Assembly: GCF_000307875.1 (NCBI RefSeq)
Contig: NZ_AJLS01000121.1
Coordinates: 1 to 64,000 of the forward strand
DNA length: 64,000 bases
Reading direction: 5' to 3'
From: Neobacillus bataviensis LMG 21833
Lineage (GTDB): Bacteria; Bacillota; Bacilli; Bacillales; Cytobacillaceae
Shown here: one piece after another, positions 44,818-53,886 of the stretch
Layout of the letters: every line of letters starts with the position of its first letter
How positions within the stretch are numbered: the stretch's first letter is position 1
Made by a program: the position numbers and the translations under genes
Notes under the pieces: model-generated
Told to the model about the DNA's origin: nothing
The model's input: the letters and a program-made list of their open reading frames with translations, nothing else
Databases searched by the model: none

Positions 44818-45780
44818 ATGAAGAAAAGGAAAATCGTAATCACACAAAATTTGGAACACGGCCACATCGAACAAATTAAAAACGTTATCCCCGATTGGGA
44901 ACTAATTGTAAGTAAAGATAAAGAAATCTATCTGAAGCACGCAAAGGATGCTGAAATTATTGCAGGCTGGAAAAAGGGGCTTGAAGAATTTTGCCTTGGC
45001 CAGGAGTCAAAGCTAAAATGGCTGCAAACCTGGAGTGCCGGTGTTGATTCCTTGCCGCTTGAAACAATACAATCGAGAAATATTACTTTAACTAGTGCAA
45101 ATGGTGTCCATGCTTACCCCATTTCCGAAACCATTTTTGCCTTAATGCTTGGCTTAACGCGAAAAATCCATACATATGTGAAAAACCAGCAAGCGAAGAC
45201 GTGGCATCATGCCCATATGGGGTTGGAGTTGCATGAGAAAACCATTGGGATTATTGGCGTTGGAGAGATTGGTAAAGAAACAGCGAAAATCGCCAAAGCC
45301 TTCGGGATGAATATTCTTGGTGTCAGGCACTCTGGGAAGCCTGTTGACAATGTGGATGAAATGTATACTCCAGACCAATTAGAGCTGCTGCTGCCAAAAT
45401 GTGATTATGTAGTTGTAACCTTACCACATACAAAGGAAACCCATCATTTATTTGGTACTGAGCAGTTCAAGCAAATGAAAACAAGTGCCTTTTTTATTAA
45501 TATCGGACGTGGAGAAATCGTTGTGGAGAAGGAGTTAGTCGAGGCATTACTGGAGGGAACCATTGCCGGTGCCGGTCTGGATGTATTTGAAAAAGAGCCG
45601 TTATATACGGAGAGTCCGTTCTGGGAAATGGAAAACGTGATTATTACCCCGCACACTTCAGGTTCTACTGAGTTCTATAATAAGCGTGTTGTCGAAAACA
45701 TCTTCATTCCGAACTTAAAGGATTATATTTCTGGAAAAACTCCATCCATCAATCTTGTAGATTTTTCAAAAGGATATTAA
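44818..45780 (+). CDS. NAD-dependent D-2-hydroxyacid dehydrogenase
   Basis: A 320-residue enzyme of the D-isomer 2-hydroxyacid dehydrogenase family. The nucleotide-binding motif is GVGEIGKETA (about residue 143), and the catalytic triad is Arg in NIGRGEIV, Glu in FEKEPLY and His in ITPHTSG. It interconverts 2-oxo and D-2-hydroxy acids. ATG follows CGGAGGG closely. It stands alone; glyoxylate/hydroxypyruvate reductase-like and phosphoglycerate dehydrogenase-like enzymes are alternatives for the exact substrate. Confidence 0.88.
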   Translation: MKKRKIVITQNLEHGHIEQIKNVIPDWELIVSKDKEIYLKHAKDAEIIAGWKKGLEEFCLGQESKLKWLQTWSAGVDSLPLETIQSRNITLTSANGVHAYPISETIFALMLGLTRKIHTYVKNQQAKTWHHAHMGLELHEKTIGIIGVGEIGKETAKIAKAFGMNILGVRHSGKPVDNVDEMYTPDQLELLLPKCDYVVVTLPHTKETHHLFGTEQFKQMKTSAFFINIGRGEIVVEKELVEALLEGTIAGAGLDVFEKEPLYTESPFWEMENVIITPHTSGSTEFYNKRVVENIFIPNLKDYISGKTPSINLVDFSKGY

Positions 45781-45787
45781 ATGCAGA

Positions 45788-45821
45788 AAGCAGTGGACTT
45801 CGTTCTTGAAATCCACTGCTT
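45788..45821. terminator. Bidirectional terminator
   Basis: AAGCAGTGGA and TCCACTGCTT arms lie between convergent genes. Confidence 0.75.
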
Positions 45822-45824
45822 CCT

Positions 45825-46043
45825 TTATTTCTTTTTCTTTTTTGCATTATCAACCACAAACTTACTTTTAGTAACGGTTTCAACAACCACTTGTACATGA
45901 ACAATTTTTTCATCAACATTAGTAACACTTGTGACTTTTGCTTTACGACCTTTAATTTTTAAATCTTCCCCTTCGGTTGGAACACGGTTCAGAAGCTGAC
46001 TTAATAACAAATTCTTCTTTTCAAAAAAGTGAACAGCAAACAT
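45825..46043 (-). CDS. Unknown 72-residue basic protein
   Basis: I do not recognise this small, Lys-rich cytoplasmic protein, which ends in a run of lysines (AKKKKK). The predicted part around GEDLKIKGRKAKVTSV may be a small beta-barrel. ATG at 46043 has GGGGAG six bases upstream; an ATG at 46106 would add 21 residues but has no ribosome site. It is monocistronic and follows the ABC export operon. Confidence 0.6.
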   Translation of the reverse strand: MFAVHFFEKKNLLLSQLLNRVPTEGEDLKIKGRKAKVTSVTNVDEKIVHVQVVVETVTKSKFVVDNAKKKKK

Positions 46044-46127
46044 ATTGTTCTCCCCTATTTCAAATGGAATATGTGCATCCTTCCATATAAAATATAGGAT
46101 TTTCAATTGATTTAGACCAATTACCTT

Positions 46128-46820
46128 TTAATTGACATCAACTTTTTCAATATTCCTAATGGAAAAGTAAGCGATTAAGCAACCAATAACAGCGAGTGAA
46201 ATGGGAATAGCAATAAATGAGAAAACTGTTACATCATTGCTTGTTGAACTAGTAAGTGACACCAAGATAATCGCTGATACGATGGTTGTTGGTACTGACT
46301 TTTTTCTCATCCCAAAAAACAGTGGAATCAAGGCCATACCTGCCGACGCAATGGCTCCAAGGGTCATGGCGATCAATCCGTCCGTTAACACTTTAGCTGT
46401 TAAGGCCTTAGGAACAAAGTGTAGAAAGGAATCAGCTAAATAAAAGGCACTACCGACTAAAATATTAGAAAAGAAAATTGTTAAAAATGTAAAACCGGCG
46501 ACGATTAGTAATTTTGCGATCATGATTTTCTTCCGTTTAATTGGATACATGAACATTAATGTGATGGATTTACTTTTATACTCTTCAATGAAAAGCCTTG
46601 CAATGAGGACTGATGCAAAAATAGTAAACGCTGCTCGAATTAAGCTGCCGAAATCTGCAAAGGCGGATTCATAGCTTACGAAGGCAATGTTACCATCACT
46701 TTTTTCACCGAAATAGATCAAACATAAGAAGCCCATAATCACGAAATTGGTAATCAATACCCCTTTTAAGTAGGAATATAATTTGAATTTCTTAATTTCA
46801 AGACTGATTAATTTACGCAC
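46128..46820 (-). CDS. ABC-2 type permease of a peptide-immunity-like exporter
   Basis: About 230 residues with six membrane helices, like the BcrB/LanE type of ABC-2 permease. It partners the ATPase encoded directly upstream. I prefer GTG at 46820, which has GGGGGCGGA eight bases before it and overlaps the ATPase stop by eight bases; an ATG at 46835 is possible but has no site. It probably removes antimicrobial peptides or similar cargo from the membrane. Confidence 0.78.
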   Translation of the reverse strand: MRKLISLEIKKFKLYSYLKGVLITNFVIMGFLCLIYFGEKSDGNIAFVSYESAFADFGSLIRAAFTIFASVLIARLFIEEYKSKSITLMFMYPIKRKKIMIAKLLIVAGFTFLTIFFSNILVGSAFYLADSFLHFVPKALTAKVLTDGLIAMTLGAIASAGMALIPLFFGMRKKSVPTTIVSAIILVSLTSSTSNDVTVFSFIAIPISLAVIGCLIAYFSIRNIEKVDVN

Positions 46821-47736
46821 TGATTCCGCCCCCATTGATTAATGTTAAGAAGTAATCCTCAAGTGAATGATTCTTTTTATTGATTTCTTCGACCATGACT
46901 CCGTTTAATATTAACTCCTTGGATATTTCTGATTGTGACGCTCCTGTATCATAGATTCTAAAACGCGCCTCGCCGATTACTTTAAAGTTTGTCAAGTGAA
47001 GAATTTCATCAAGGACATAAAATGCCTTTTTCACATCGTTAACCACGAGTTCGATATACTCAGTATTTTGTTCGTGGATTTCTTCTATCGAAACCTCTTT
47101 AATTAATTTGCCGTCACTGATCACGCCAATTGTATCAGCAACTTGCTCCATTTCCCCAAGAATATGGGATGAGATTAGCATCGTAATCCCATATTCACGG
47201 CAGAGCATATGGAATAAGTCACGCAGTTCTTTGATCCCCACTGGATCGAGACCATTAATCGGTTCATCTAGGATTAACAGCTCCGGTTTGGTAATAATTG
47301 CACGGGCGATTCCGAGTCGCTGCTTCATTCCAAGTGAGAAATCTTTCACTGATTTATTTTCAATATCTTTTAATTTTACTAAATCAAGGGCTGCATCAAT
47401 CGCCTTTTTGTCATAAAAGCCCATATACTCACAGTGCAGCTCCAGATTTTCGCGGGCCGTCAGCCGGTCGTAGAAAACAGGATATTCGATAATGCTTCCC
47501 ATCCGCTTTAACACTTCATAAGAGGTGTTGGTCAGCTTTTCACCAAAGATCTCAATTTCACCGCTCGTTGGCTTCACCAGATTTGTCAGCATCTTCATGA
47601 TCGTTGTTTTACCCGCTCCGTTTGGTCCAAGAAATCCGTAAATCTCGCCCTTTTTTACCTTCATATTGACATTTGAAACAACTTCCTTGCCCTCATAGGT
47701 TTTTGTCAATTGGTTGGTTTTAATAATGTAGCTCAT
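46813..47736 (-). CDS. ABC transporter ATPase (BcrA-like)
   Basis: A 307-residue single-domain ATPase: Walker A GPNGAGKTTIMK, signature FSLGMKQRLGIARA (LSGGQ variant), Walker B LLILDEPINGLDP and switch His in ISSHILGEME. The C-terminal 80 residues match BcrA-type proteins of bacitracin and lantibiotic self-protection. It is in an operon with an OmpR regulator, a kinase and the ABC-2 permease, as in NisRK-FEG and BcrABC-like systems. Confidence 0.88.
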   Translation of the reverse strand: MSYIIKTNQLTKTYEGKEVVSNVNMKVKKGEIYGFLGPNGAGKTTIMKMLTNLVKPTSGEIEIFGEKLTNTSYEVLKRMGSIIEYPVFYDRLTARENLELHCEYMGFYDKKAIDAALDLVKLKDIENKSVKDFSLGMKQRLGIARAIITKPELLILDEPINGLDPVGIKELRDLFHMLCREYGITMLISSHILGEMEQVADTIGVISDGKLIKEVSIEEIHEQNTEYIELVVNDVKKAFYVLDEILHLTNFKVIGEARFRIYDTGASQSEISKELILNGVMVEEINKKNHSLEDYFLTLINGGGISA

Positions 47737-47832
47737 TTTGTTCAGCTCCCCTTCGTCTTAACTAATTCTTATTCTAGTCATTAGTGTTTTCTTTTTTATT
47801 ACTCAAATCTTACGAAAATCTTAAGATGAAGA

Positions 47833-47860
47833 AAGGGTAGCCTGCGAAAGGCTCCCTTAG
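47833..47860 (-). terminator. Hairpin between kinase and ABC genes
   Basis: AAGGGAGCCT and AGGCTACCCTT arms followed by TCTT on the minus strand, just after the kinase stop. It may separate or attenuate transcription into the ABC genes. Confidence 0.65.
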
Positions 47861-47865
47861 CTGTT

Positions 47866-48801
47866 TTAATATGTAATTCGCTTTAATTGCACTGTAAAAG
47901 TTGTCTTTTCATATGGTTTACTGTTTAGAAAAATTTGTCCGTCCATTTTTTCTACCAGTCGCTTTGTAATGGTGAGTCCGAGCCCGCTGCCCTGATAGGA
48001 TTTATTTCGCGAATCCTCCAATGTGTACATTCTTTCAAACACTAAGTCCTTGTGGAGCTCACTGATTCCCTTGCCTTTATCCCAGATGTCCAAGTAAACT
48101 GACTGTTCATCGTTTCTAAGTGTAAGACCTAGTGCTTTCCCTTCTCCACCATATTGAATGGCATTAGAAATAAGATTATTCAAGACTCGGTCAAGTTCCT
48201 CCTCATTACCAAGGGCATAAAGAATGGTTTCCGGCAGGTCAATCACGACATCAAAGCCTTTCGTGGTCAACACCTCATAATAGTGTAATATATTTCTCTG
48301 GCAGACTTCATTCATATTTATCCTTGTAAGAGGAATGTTTTTATCACCAGACTCCAGCTTCGCTAAATCAAAAAACTTCTTAATTAGGTCTAATACTTCA
48401 ACCGTTTTCCCGTGCACTTTTTGTAAAAGTTCCTCGGTTTCTTCGGTTGCTCTGTTAGGCTCATTCAACATTATCTCAATATATCCAAGCACGACGGTCA
48501 ACGGCGTTTTTAAATCATGTGAAATATTAGAGAGCATTTTCCGCATCGACATCTCCGTTTTATTGTAGCCCGCCATCATTTTTTGATTATGTTCTAAGAG
48601 ACGGTTGATTTCGATTAATATCTGCTTCAGATTAGCATCATCCGTATGGACTAACAGCTTTTCATCCGTTTGATTGTCGATAATCCGTTTTAGTTTTTTA
48701 TGTATGTATGTGAAATTACCCTTTTCATTTTTTCTCCATTTATATTGAAAAAAATTAAGGGCAGCCAGCCCGATTATGATCATAAGTAAAAAAATGAACA
48801 T
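47866..48801 (-). CDS. Sensor histidine kinase with one N-terminal helix
   Basis: A 311-residue kinase. A single membrane helix (2-18) is followed directly by a short linker, HisKA (phospho-His in ISHDLKTPLTVVLG near 93) and HATPase (NLISNAIQYG, DKGKGIS, GSGLGLTI). With no extracellular sensor domain it probably senses through the membrane or through the ABC transporter. The gene starts three bases after the regulator stop, with GGGGAG in that regulator's end. Confidence 0.88.
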   Translation of the reverse strand: MFIFLLMIIIGLAALNFFQYKWRKNEKGNFTYIHKKLKRIIDNQTDEKLLVHTDDANLKQILIEINRLLEHNQKMMAGYNKTEMSMRKMLSNISHDLKTPLTVVLGYIEIMLNEPNRATEETEELLQKVHGKTVEVLDLIKKFFDLAKLESGDKNIPLTRINMNEVCQRNILHYYEVLTTKGFDVVIDLPETILYALGNEEELDRVLNNLISNAIQYGGEGKALGLTLRNDEQSVYLDIWDKGKGISELHKDLVFERMYTLEDSRNKSYQGSGLGLTITKRLVEKMDGQIFLNSKPYEKTTFTVQLKRITY

Positions 48802-48803
48802 CG

Positions 48804-49502
48804 TTAAAACTCCCCAAGCTTATAGCCAATACCCCATAATGTTTTAATGTACTTCGGTTTGGACGGGTCATCTTCGATTTTCTCCCTGAGCCTTCTCATA
48901 TGTACATTTATCACATTTTCATCGCCATAATATTCATCTTCCCATACTAAACTATAAATTTGCGCCTTGGTGTAGACTCGGCTTGGATGTGAGATAAATA
49001 GTTTTAGAATATGAAACTCCTTAGCAGTTAGCTTGATTTCATTTCCGGATTTTTGTAAGGAAAAATTATCGAGGTCAAGTGTCAGCTCCCCAACCGTCAG
49101 CACCTTCGTCTCCTTCTTTTGTTCTGTTCGTGAATAGTGGGTTGCCCTTCTGATGGCCGCCTTCACTCTAGCTGTTAGTTCAATCATCGAAAACGGCTTG
49201 GCAATATAGTCATCAGCACCAAACCCCAAACCTAAAGCTTTATCCAAGTCCCCATCCTTTGCAGACATAATCAGAACAGGTATCATACTTTTCTCTCGGA
49301 TTATTTTTAAAAATTCCATTCCATCCAGCTTCGGCAGCATTAAATCAAGGAGAATCAAATCAAAGGTTTCTTTCGCAAACACCTCCAGCGCCTCTTCCCC
49401 GTCAAACGCCGGAACGACCTCGAAGCCTTCTTTGGTAAATTGGCCTTTAACCATCTCACTGATTGCCACATCGTCTTCAACTAATAATATTCTGTGTTTC
49501 AT
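48804..49502 (-). CDS. OmpR-family response regulator
   Basis: A 232-residue regulator with a receiver domain (phospho-Asp in LILLDLMLPKLDG near residue 53, Lys in AKPF near 103) and an OmpR winged helix at about 130-230. It heads the kinase/ABC operon and probably induces the exporter when a membrane-active compound is present. Confidence 0.9.
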   Translation of the reverse strand: MKHRILLVEDDVAISEMVKGQFTKEGFEVVPAFDGEEALEVFAKETFDLILLDLMLPKLDGMEFLKIIREKSMIPVLIMSAKDGDLDKALGLGFGADDYIAKPFSMIELTARVKAAIRRATHYSRTEQKKETKVLTVGELTLDLDNFSLQKSGNEIKLTAKEFHILKLFISHPSRVYTKAQIYSLVWEDEYYGDENVINVHMRRLREKIEDDPSKPKYIKTLWGIGYKLGEF

Positions 49503-49779
49503 TTTATCCCCCGCTCCGTCCCGCTCAATCCTATATGTTTAATTTCCATATTCTCTCTGAAAAATCCTTTTTTTGTTGAAGAATATGTTATTATTACGGC
49601 TAAACTTGTTAGGTATTTATATAAACATACTAATATGATTAATTATGATATAATAAAAAAACGTCTAATCCCATATGTACCAAGGGTTTAGACATTCTTT
49701 ATGACATATATACGAAAATTGAAATTTATCAGAACACTGAAAATTCATCAATTTATCATAGTGTTCACTTTAAAGAGTG

Positions 49780-50496
49780 CTAACTCTTGATCCCACTGAA
49801 TATGTCAGATTGAATTTCCAATAACTGAATCTGTCCTAGGCTCAAATGTTCCAACATGGCCGACTGAGCTTCCACTGGATTACCGGATTCAATTGCCCTG
49901 TATATATCCCAATGTTGACTTTGAACTTTTTGTGTCTTATAAGAGGCAGCGAAACTAATTTGCAATATTTTAATTTGTTCAGAAATCAAATCAGAAATCA
50001 GACCCATTAACATGATTAACATGTCATTTTTCGATGCCTGAACGATTGATTTATGAAAAAGAAAATCAGCTTCTTGCTCAACAGCTACAAAATTATCCAT
50101 TTTAATCAAATTGCTTTTAATTGCTTCTAGGTCTTGATCCGTTCTTCTCATGGCAGCCAAACTGGCGGCATGGATTTCGAGAATAATTCTGACTTCATAT
50201 AATTGCAAGGTATCAAGTCCATTGGAAACGGCAACCAATGACATGAGATTTTTCAGATGTTCCGGTTCCGCCTGTTTAATGATCGTCCCTTCTCCTGTTT
50301 TAGATTCAATAATTCCCAATACACTGAGTACCTTTAATGCCTCTCGGAGAGAAGAACGACTTATCCCAAAGGATTCAGATAACTCAATTTCAGAGGGGAT
50401 TTTCTGACCAACCTTTAATTGTTTCTTTAATAATAAGTCTTTAATTTGATCCAAAATTTCTTGGAATATTTTTTTGTTTCTTACCGTCTTAAACAT
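49780..50496 (-). CDS. FCD-type GntR (FadR-subfamily) regulator
   Basis: About 238 residues: an N-terminal GntR winged helix (IPSEIELSESFGISRSSLREAL, split here for clarity around residues 30-55) and a C-terminal all-helical FCD ligand domain (about 90-225) with Asp/His metal-ligand positions. ATG at 50496 has TTAGGAG; an earlier ATG at 50589 lacks one. FCD regulators usually answer to carboxylic acids. It lies next to the acyl-CoA ligase/MFS/ThDP genes, and two TNGTNNNACNA sites sit ahead of the ThDP gene, so it probably represses that unit. Confidence 0.87.
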   Translation of the reverse strand: MFKTVRNKKIFQEILDQIKDLLLKKQLKVGQKIPSEIELSESFGISRSSLREALKVLSVLGIIESKTGEGTIIKQAEPEHLKNLMSLVAVSNGLDTLQLYEVRIILEIHAASLAAMRRTDQDLEAIKSNLIKMDNFVAVEQEADFLFHKSIVQASKNDMLIMLMGLISDLISEQIKILQISFAASYKTQKVQSQHWDIYRAIESGNPVEAQSAMLEHLSLGQIQLLEIQSDIFSGIKS

Positions 50497-50617
50497 TTCA
50501 CCACTCCTAAGTAAGAATCCAACGGGGTTAAATGTAAGACCCCATGCAAACAACACATACAAACAGGCAGCATCTCCTAGTACGATCAAGGTATCAATTT
50601 ATGGAGGTGCTTTTCTT

Positions 50618-50668
50618 ATGTCACAACAAAATTATACCATGGTCCTAAACGATTCAGGTAGCATGTAG
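50618..50668 (+). CDS. Possible 16-residue ORF
   Basis: A GGAGGTG site is followed ten bases later by an ATG opening a 16-codon frame (MSQQNYTMVLNDSGSM). It may be a small peptide or the surviving start of a lost gene. A strong terminator follows at once. Nothing else supports expression. Confidence 0.25.
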   Translation: MSQQNYTMVLNDSGSM

Positions 50669-50676
50669 CAGAAAGT

Positions 50677-50726
50677 AAAAAAGTCGTATATTCGATTTAA
50701 AAAAATCGAAATATACGACTTTTTTT
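50677..50726. terminator. Strong bidirectional terminator
   Basis: AAAAAAGTCGTATATTCGAT pairs with ATCGAAATATACGACTTTTT, with one mismatch, flanked by A and T runs. It lies after the acyl-CoA ligase gene on the minus strand. Confidence 0.85.
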
Positions 50727-50842
50727 AATGCGTACCCGAAAGGTGCGCTTATTTTTTATCATTTGGGCTTACGGTACAATGCCGTTTCCTTATCCAACCT
50801 TTTCGTTACAGAGAACCCCGTTGCCCCTACCGTTTTTCTCTT

Positions 50843-52387
50843 TTAATGAAGAGCCACACTTAGAATACTATCCTTAATTGTCCGACGAACAATTTTCCCA
50901 GTGGCATTCTTGGGTAGCTTTTCAACGAAGTCCACCGACTTAGGTCTTTTATAACCAGCCAATTGATCACGGCAAAAATCAATAATTTCTTGCTCGACAG
51001 CAACTTCTCCAGGATTCAACTCAATAACGGCGTGGACTCTCTCGCCCCATTTTTCGTCTGGTAACCCGATGACTGCTACAGCTGCCACCTTTGGATACCT
51101 TACAATAACATTCTCTACCTCGGATGGATAAACATTTTCCCCTCCGCTAATAATCATATCTTTTTTTCTGTCTTCAAGGTAGATAAACCCTTCCTCATCC
51201 ATTCTTGCCATATCCCCTAGAGTAAACCATTCTCCTCGATAAGCTTCCCTAGTTGCATCCGGGTTTTCCCAATACTCTTCTAACACCACACAGATCCCTC
51301 TAACATAAAGCTCCCCAATCTCACCTTTGGGAACTTCATTTCCACTCTTATCCAACAGGCGAACTTCTTGGCCGATAACGACTTGACCGACCGAACGGGT
51401 TTTTCGCACTTGATCTTGAGGTCGCAATAGGGTGATGATCCCGCCTTCGGTACCACCGTAAAATTCATATAAGTCAATCCCATCAAAGAGTTTCATAGTC
51501 TCTTCTTTCGTTTTTGACATTAGTGGAGCAGAACTACACAAAAGGAGCCGAAGAGAAGACACATCATACTTATTTTTAATCGAGTCAGGCAAATTCAATA
51601 TCTGAGTCAGCATCGTTGGAACGACCGAAGTAAATGTAATTTTCTCTGTTTGAATAACACGTAACAATTTTTCAGGATTAAAACCGACAGAAGGGAAGGC
51701 TACACTCGTCCCGCCTGTCAAGGCCACCATTTGTAGAAACCAAGTGGAATTAGCGTGAAACATTGGCATTATTAGAAGCATTTTATCTGTACAATTGATT
51801 CCCCCTAGTTCCTTAGAAAAAACAAGATGATTCGTCATCAGCTTCCGGTGTGAAATGACAGCTCCCTTTGGAAACCCCGTTGTGCCGGATGTATAGCCTA
51901 TTAGAAGAGGATCATTTTCGTAAACATCGACTTCAGGCTTTTCTGTTGATGAAAACTTTAGACACTCTTCATAATGAATGACCGATTTCTTTCCACCCAA
52001 ACCTATATAGTGCAACAGCGAAGGTGTATCCTCTTTAATTTCATCGACAATTTCCGAAAATGACTCTTCATAAATAAGCACCTTTGCTTTAGAGTTATTA
52101 AGTACATACTTCATTTCGGAGGAAGTAAAACGAAAATTCAGTGGAACCGCTATGATTCCGGCTTTAGCCAAACCGTAGTATACCTCAAGCCATTCTGCGC
52201 GATTATAAAACATAATCGCACAACGGTCCCCCTTCTTTACCCCCATTTTGATCAAAGCATTTGCTAAACGATTGGCTCTTTCTTCGACCTCGGCGTAGGT
52301 ATATCTTGTCTCGCCAAAAATGATGGCTGTTTTATTTGCATATTTTGCAGCTGTCATAGAAAGTAATTTTCCTAACGTAACTTCCAT
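50843..52387 (-). CDS. Acyl-CoA ligase (AMP-forming) of the ThDP-lyase unit
   Basis: A 514-residue ANL ligase: GYTSGTTGFPKG near 175, YEFYGGTEGGI near 305 (AMP site; the usual YGxTE is YGGTE), FTLGDMARMDEEG near 400 and NATGKIVR near 500. It is the third gene downstream of the sigma-54 promoter at 56.0 kb, after the ThDP enzyme and MFS genes. It probably converts the imported acid into its CoA ester as substrate for the ThDP lyase. Confidence 0.86.
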   Translation of the reverse strand: MEVTLGKLLSMTAAKYANKTAIIFGETRYTYAEVEERANRLANALIKMGVKKGDRCAIMFYNRAEWLEVYYGLAKAGIIAVPLNFRFTSSEMKYVLNNSKAKVLIYEESFSEIVDEIKEDTPSLLHYIGLGGKKSVIHYEECLKFSSTEKPEVDVYENDPLLIGYTSGTTGFPKGAVISHRKLMTNHLVFSKELGGINCTDKMLLIMPMFHANSTWFLQMVALTGGTSVAFPSVGFNPEKLLRVIQTEKITFTSVVPTMLTQILNLPDSIKNKYDVSSLRLLLCSSAPLMSKTKEETMKLFDGIDLYEFYGGTEGGIITLLRPQDQVRKTRSVGQVVIGQEVRLLDKSGNEVPKGEIGELYVRGICVVLEEYWENPDATREAYRGEWFTLGDMARMDEEGFIYLEDRKKDMIISGGENVYPSEVENVIVRYPKVAAVAVIGLPDEKWGERVHAVIELNPGEVAVEQEIIDFCRDQLAGYKRPKSVDFVEKLPKNATGKIVRRTIKDSILSVALH

Positions 52388-52452
52388 CTTGTACCTCCAT
52401 CCTAATCATAGGCCTCTACTGGTTTAACTCCACTATTTTAGATGTCATGCCA

Positions 52453-53745
52453 TTAAACTGCAGGCGGTTTCTCCAAACCATATTCCTTGGTTTGGGCCTT
52501 ATTTGATGAAATATTTAATAGTAAGGCTAATAAAGCGCTAACAAGCATTGCAATGCCAAGTATATAAAACCCTGAACCAACATTTCCACCGACACTAGCT
52601 AGGGCTACCATTGGCGGGCCAATGATTCCACCGAAACTTCCAAAAAGATTAATGACCGCATTATGCGTACCAACGTGTTCAGAGGAGACGTGCTCTAAGC
52701 ACCAGGCCCACCACACCCCAAAAGGTCCATATACGCCAATCGCGATTACGCATAGCAGCAGGTAACTCCAAATCGGATCATGAACAAAATTACCTACTAG
52801 AAGCGCTATTCCACCTAGAGCAACCCACGAAATCACGTATTTTCCACGTTTCATTTTCTTATCCGATAGTCGAGAATTCAGAGTCATGGCACATGCACCA
52901 AGAAGTGGCGGTATGGCACTTAACACCCCGACCATTGTTGTCGAAAGATCGCCTAGTGACTTTACTGCAGTAGGAAGCCACAACCCATATGCGTATAATC
53001 CACACAACCAAAAGAGGTAAATTACGGCAAGAACCCACAAACGGATAGATAGGATTGATTTCAGGAACGGTTGTTTTTTGGTATGATCATCAGTTGAAGG
53101 ATTACTCCTGTTGTTCATTATATACTCCCGTTCATCCTTTGAGAGTCTTTTATCCTTCATAGGGTCGTCGGATAAAAGGAACATGGCAAGTACTGCTAAG
53201 ATGAGAGGAGGCACGGCTTGGAGATAGAACATGACTTGCCAATCCCACGTTTGAATCATCCATCCCGCTAGTGGAGACAAAACAGCACCAGATAAGGGAA
53301 CGCCTATAAAAATTAATCCAGTGATTTGCGCACGTTCATGCATAGGAAACCACCTGCTTGCCAAAACCATGAACGAGGGCCACATAAAACCTTCCGCTAA
53401 CCCCAATAAAAACCGTATAACCTCCAAACTAGAAACGGTTCGCATGACTCCGGTCAAAGCGCTGAAAATGGCAAAGGTAATCGATAAAATAACAATAATC
53501 CACTTCGCACTAAACCGCTGAGCGACCCATCCTCCTGGAACTTGTGTAAGGATATAGCCCCAAAAGAACGCCGACATAATGACACCCATAGTAGCAGGCG
53601 TAAGACCCAACTCTTTGGTCATACTCGGCGCTGCCATACCAATATTCGTCCGGTCGATAAAGGCAAATATATAGATTAGGAATAAAAGTGTTCCTATACG
53701 GTACCATCTTGTTTTCGATGAAGGTTGGCTGCTTATTTTCGTCAT
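52453..53745 (-). CDS. MFS carrier, anion:cation symporter (ACS) type
   Basis: About 430 residues, 12 helices. The opening FIDRTNIGMAAPSMTKELGL and GVPLSGAVLSPLAGWMI patterns are typical of ACS-family carriers that import organic anions (hexuronates, phthalate, hydroxyacids). ATG at 53745 has AGGAGGAA; an ATG at 53808 has no site. It sits between the ThDP lyase and ligase genes and most likely imports the acid degraded by them. Confidence 0.87.
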   Translation of the reverse strand: MTKISSQPSSKTRWYRIGTLLFLIYIFAFIDRTNIGMAAPSMTKELGLTPATMGVIMSAFFWGYILTQVPGGWVAQRFSAKWIIVILSITFAIFSALTGVMRTVSSLEVIRFLLGLAEGFMWPSFMVLASRWFPMHERAQITGLIFIGVPLSGAVLSPLAGWMIQTWDWQVMFYLQAVPPLILAVLAMFLLSDDPMKDKRLSKDEREYIMNNRSNPSTDDHTKKQPFLKSILSIRLWVLAVIYLFWLCGLYAYGLWLPTAVKSLGDLSTTMVGVLSAIPPLLGACAMTLNSRLSDKKMKRGKYVISWVALGGIALLVGNFVHDPIWSYLLLCVIAIGVYGPFGVWWAWCLEHVSSEHVGTHNAVINLFGSFGGIIGPPMVALASVGGNVGSGFYILGIAMLVSALLALLLNISSNKAQTKEYGLEKPPAV

Positions 53746-53886
53746 ACTATTCCTCCTATTGGTATGAATTGTATTCTCGCATTTAACGATTGGGCCGGAA
53801 CGTCCCAAGTATACTAGCGGCTCTTATTTTTGTTCAAAATCCACATGAATCCCTGATAGGAATTGCCCCACAATACTATTATGAAT

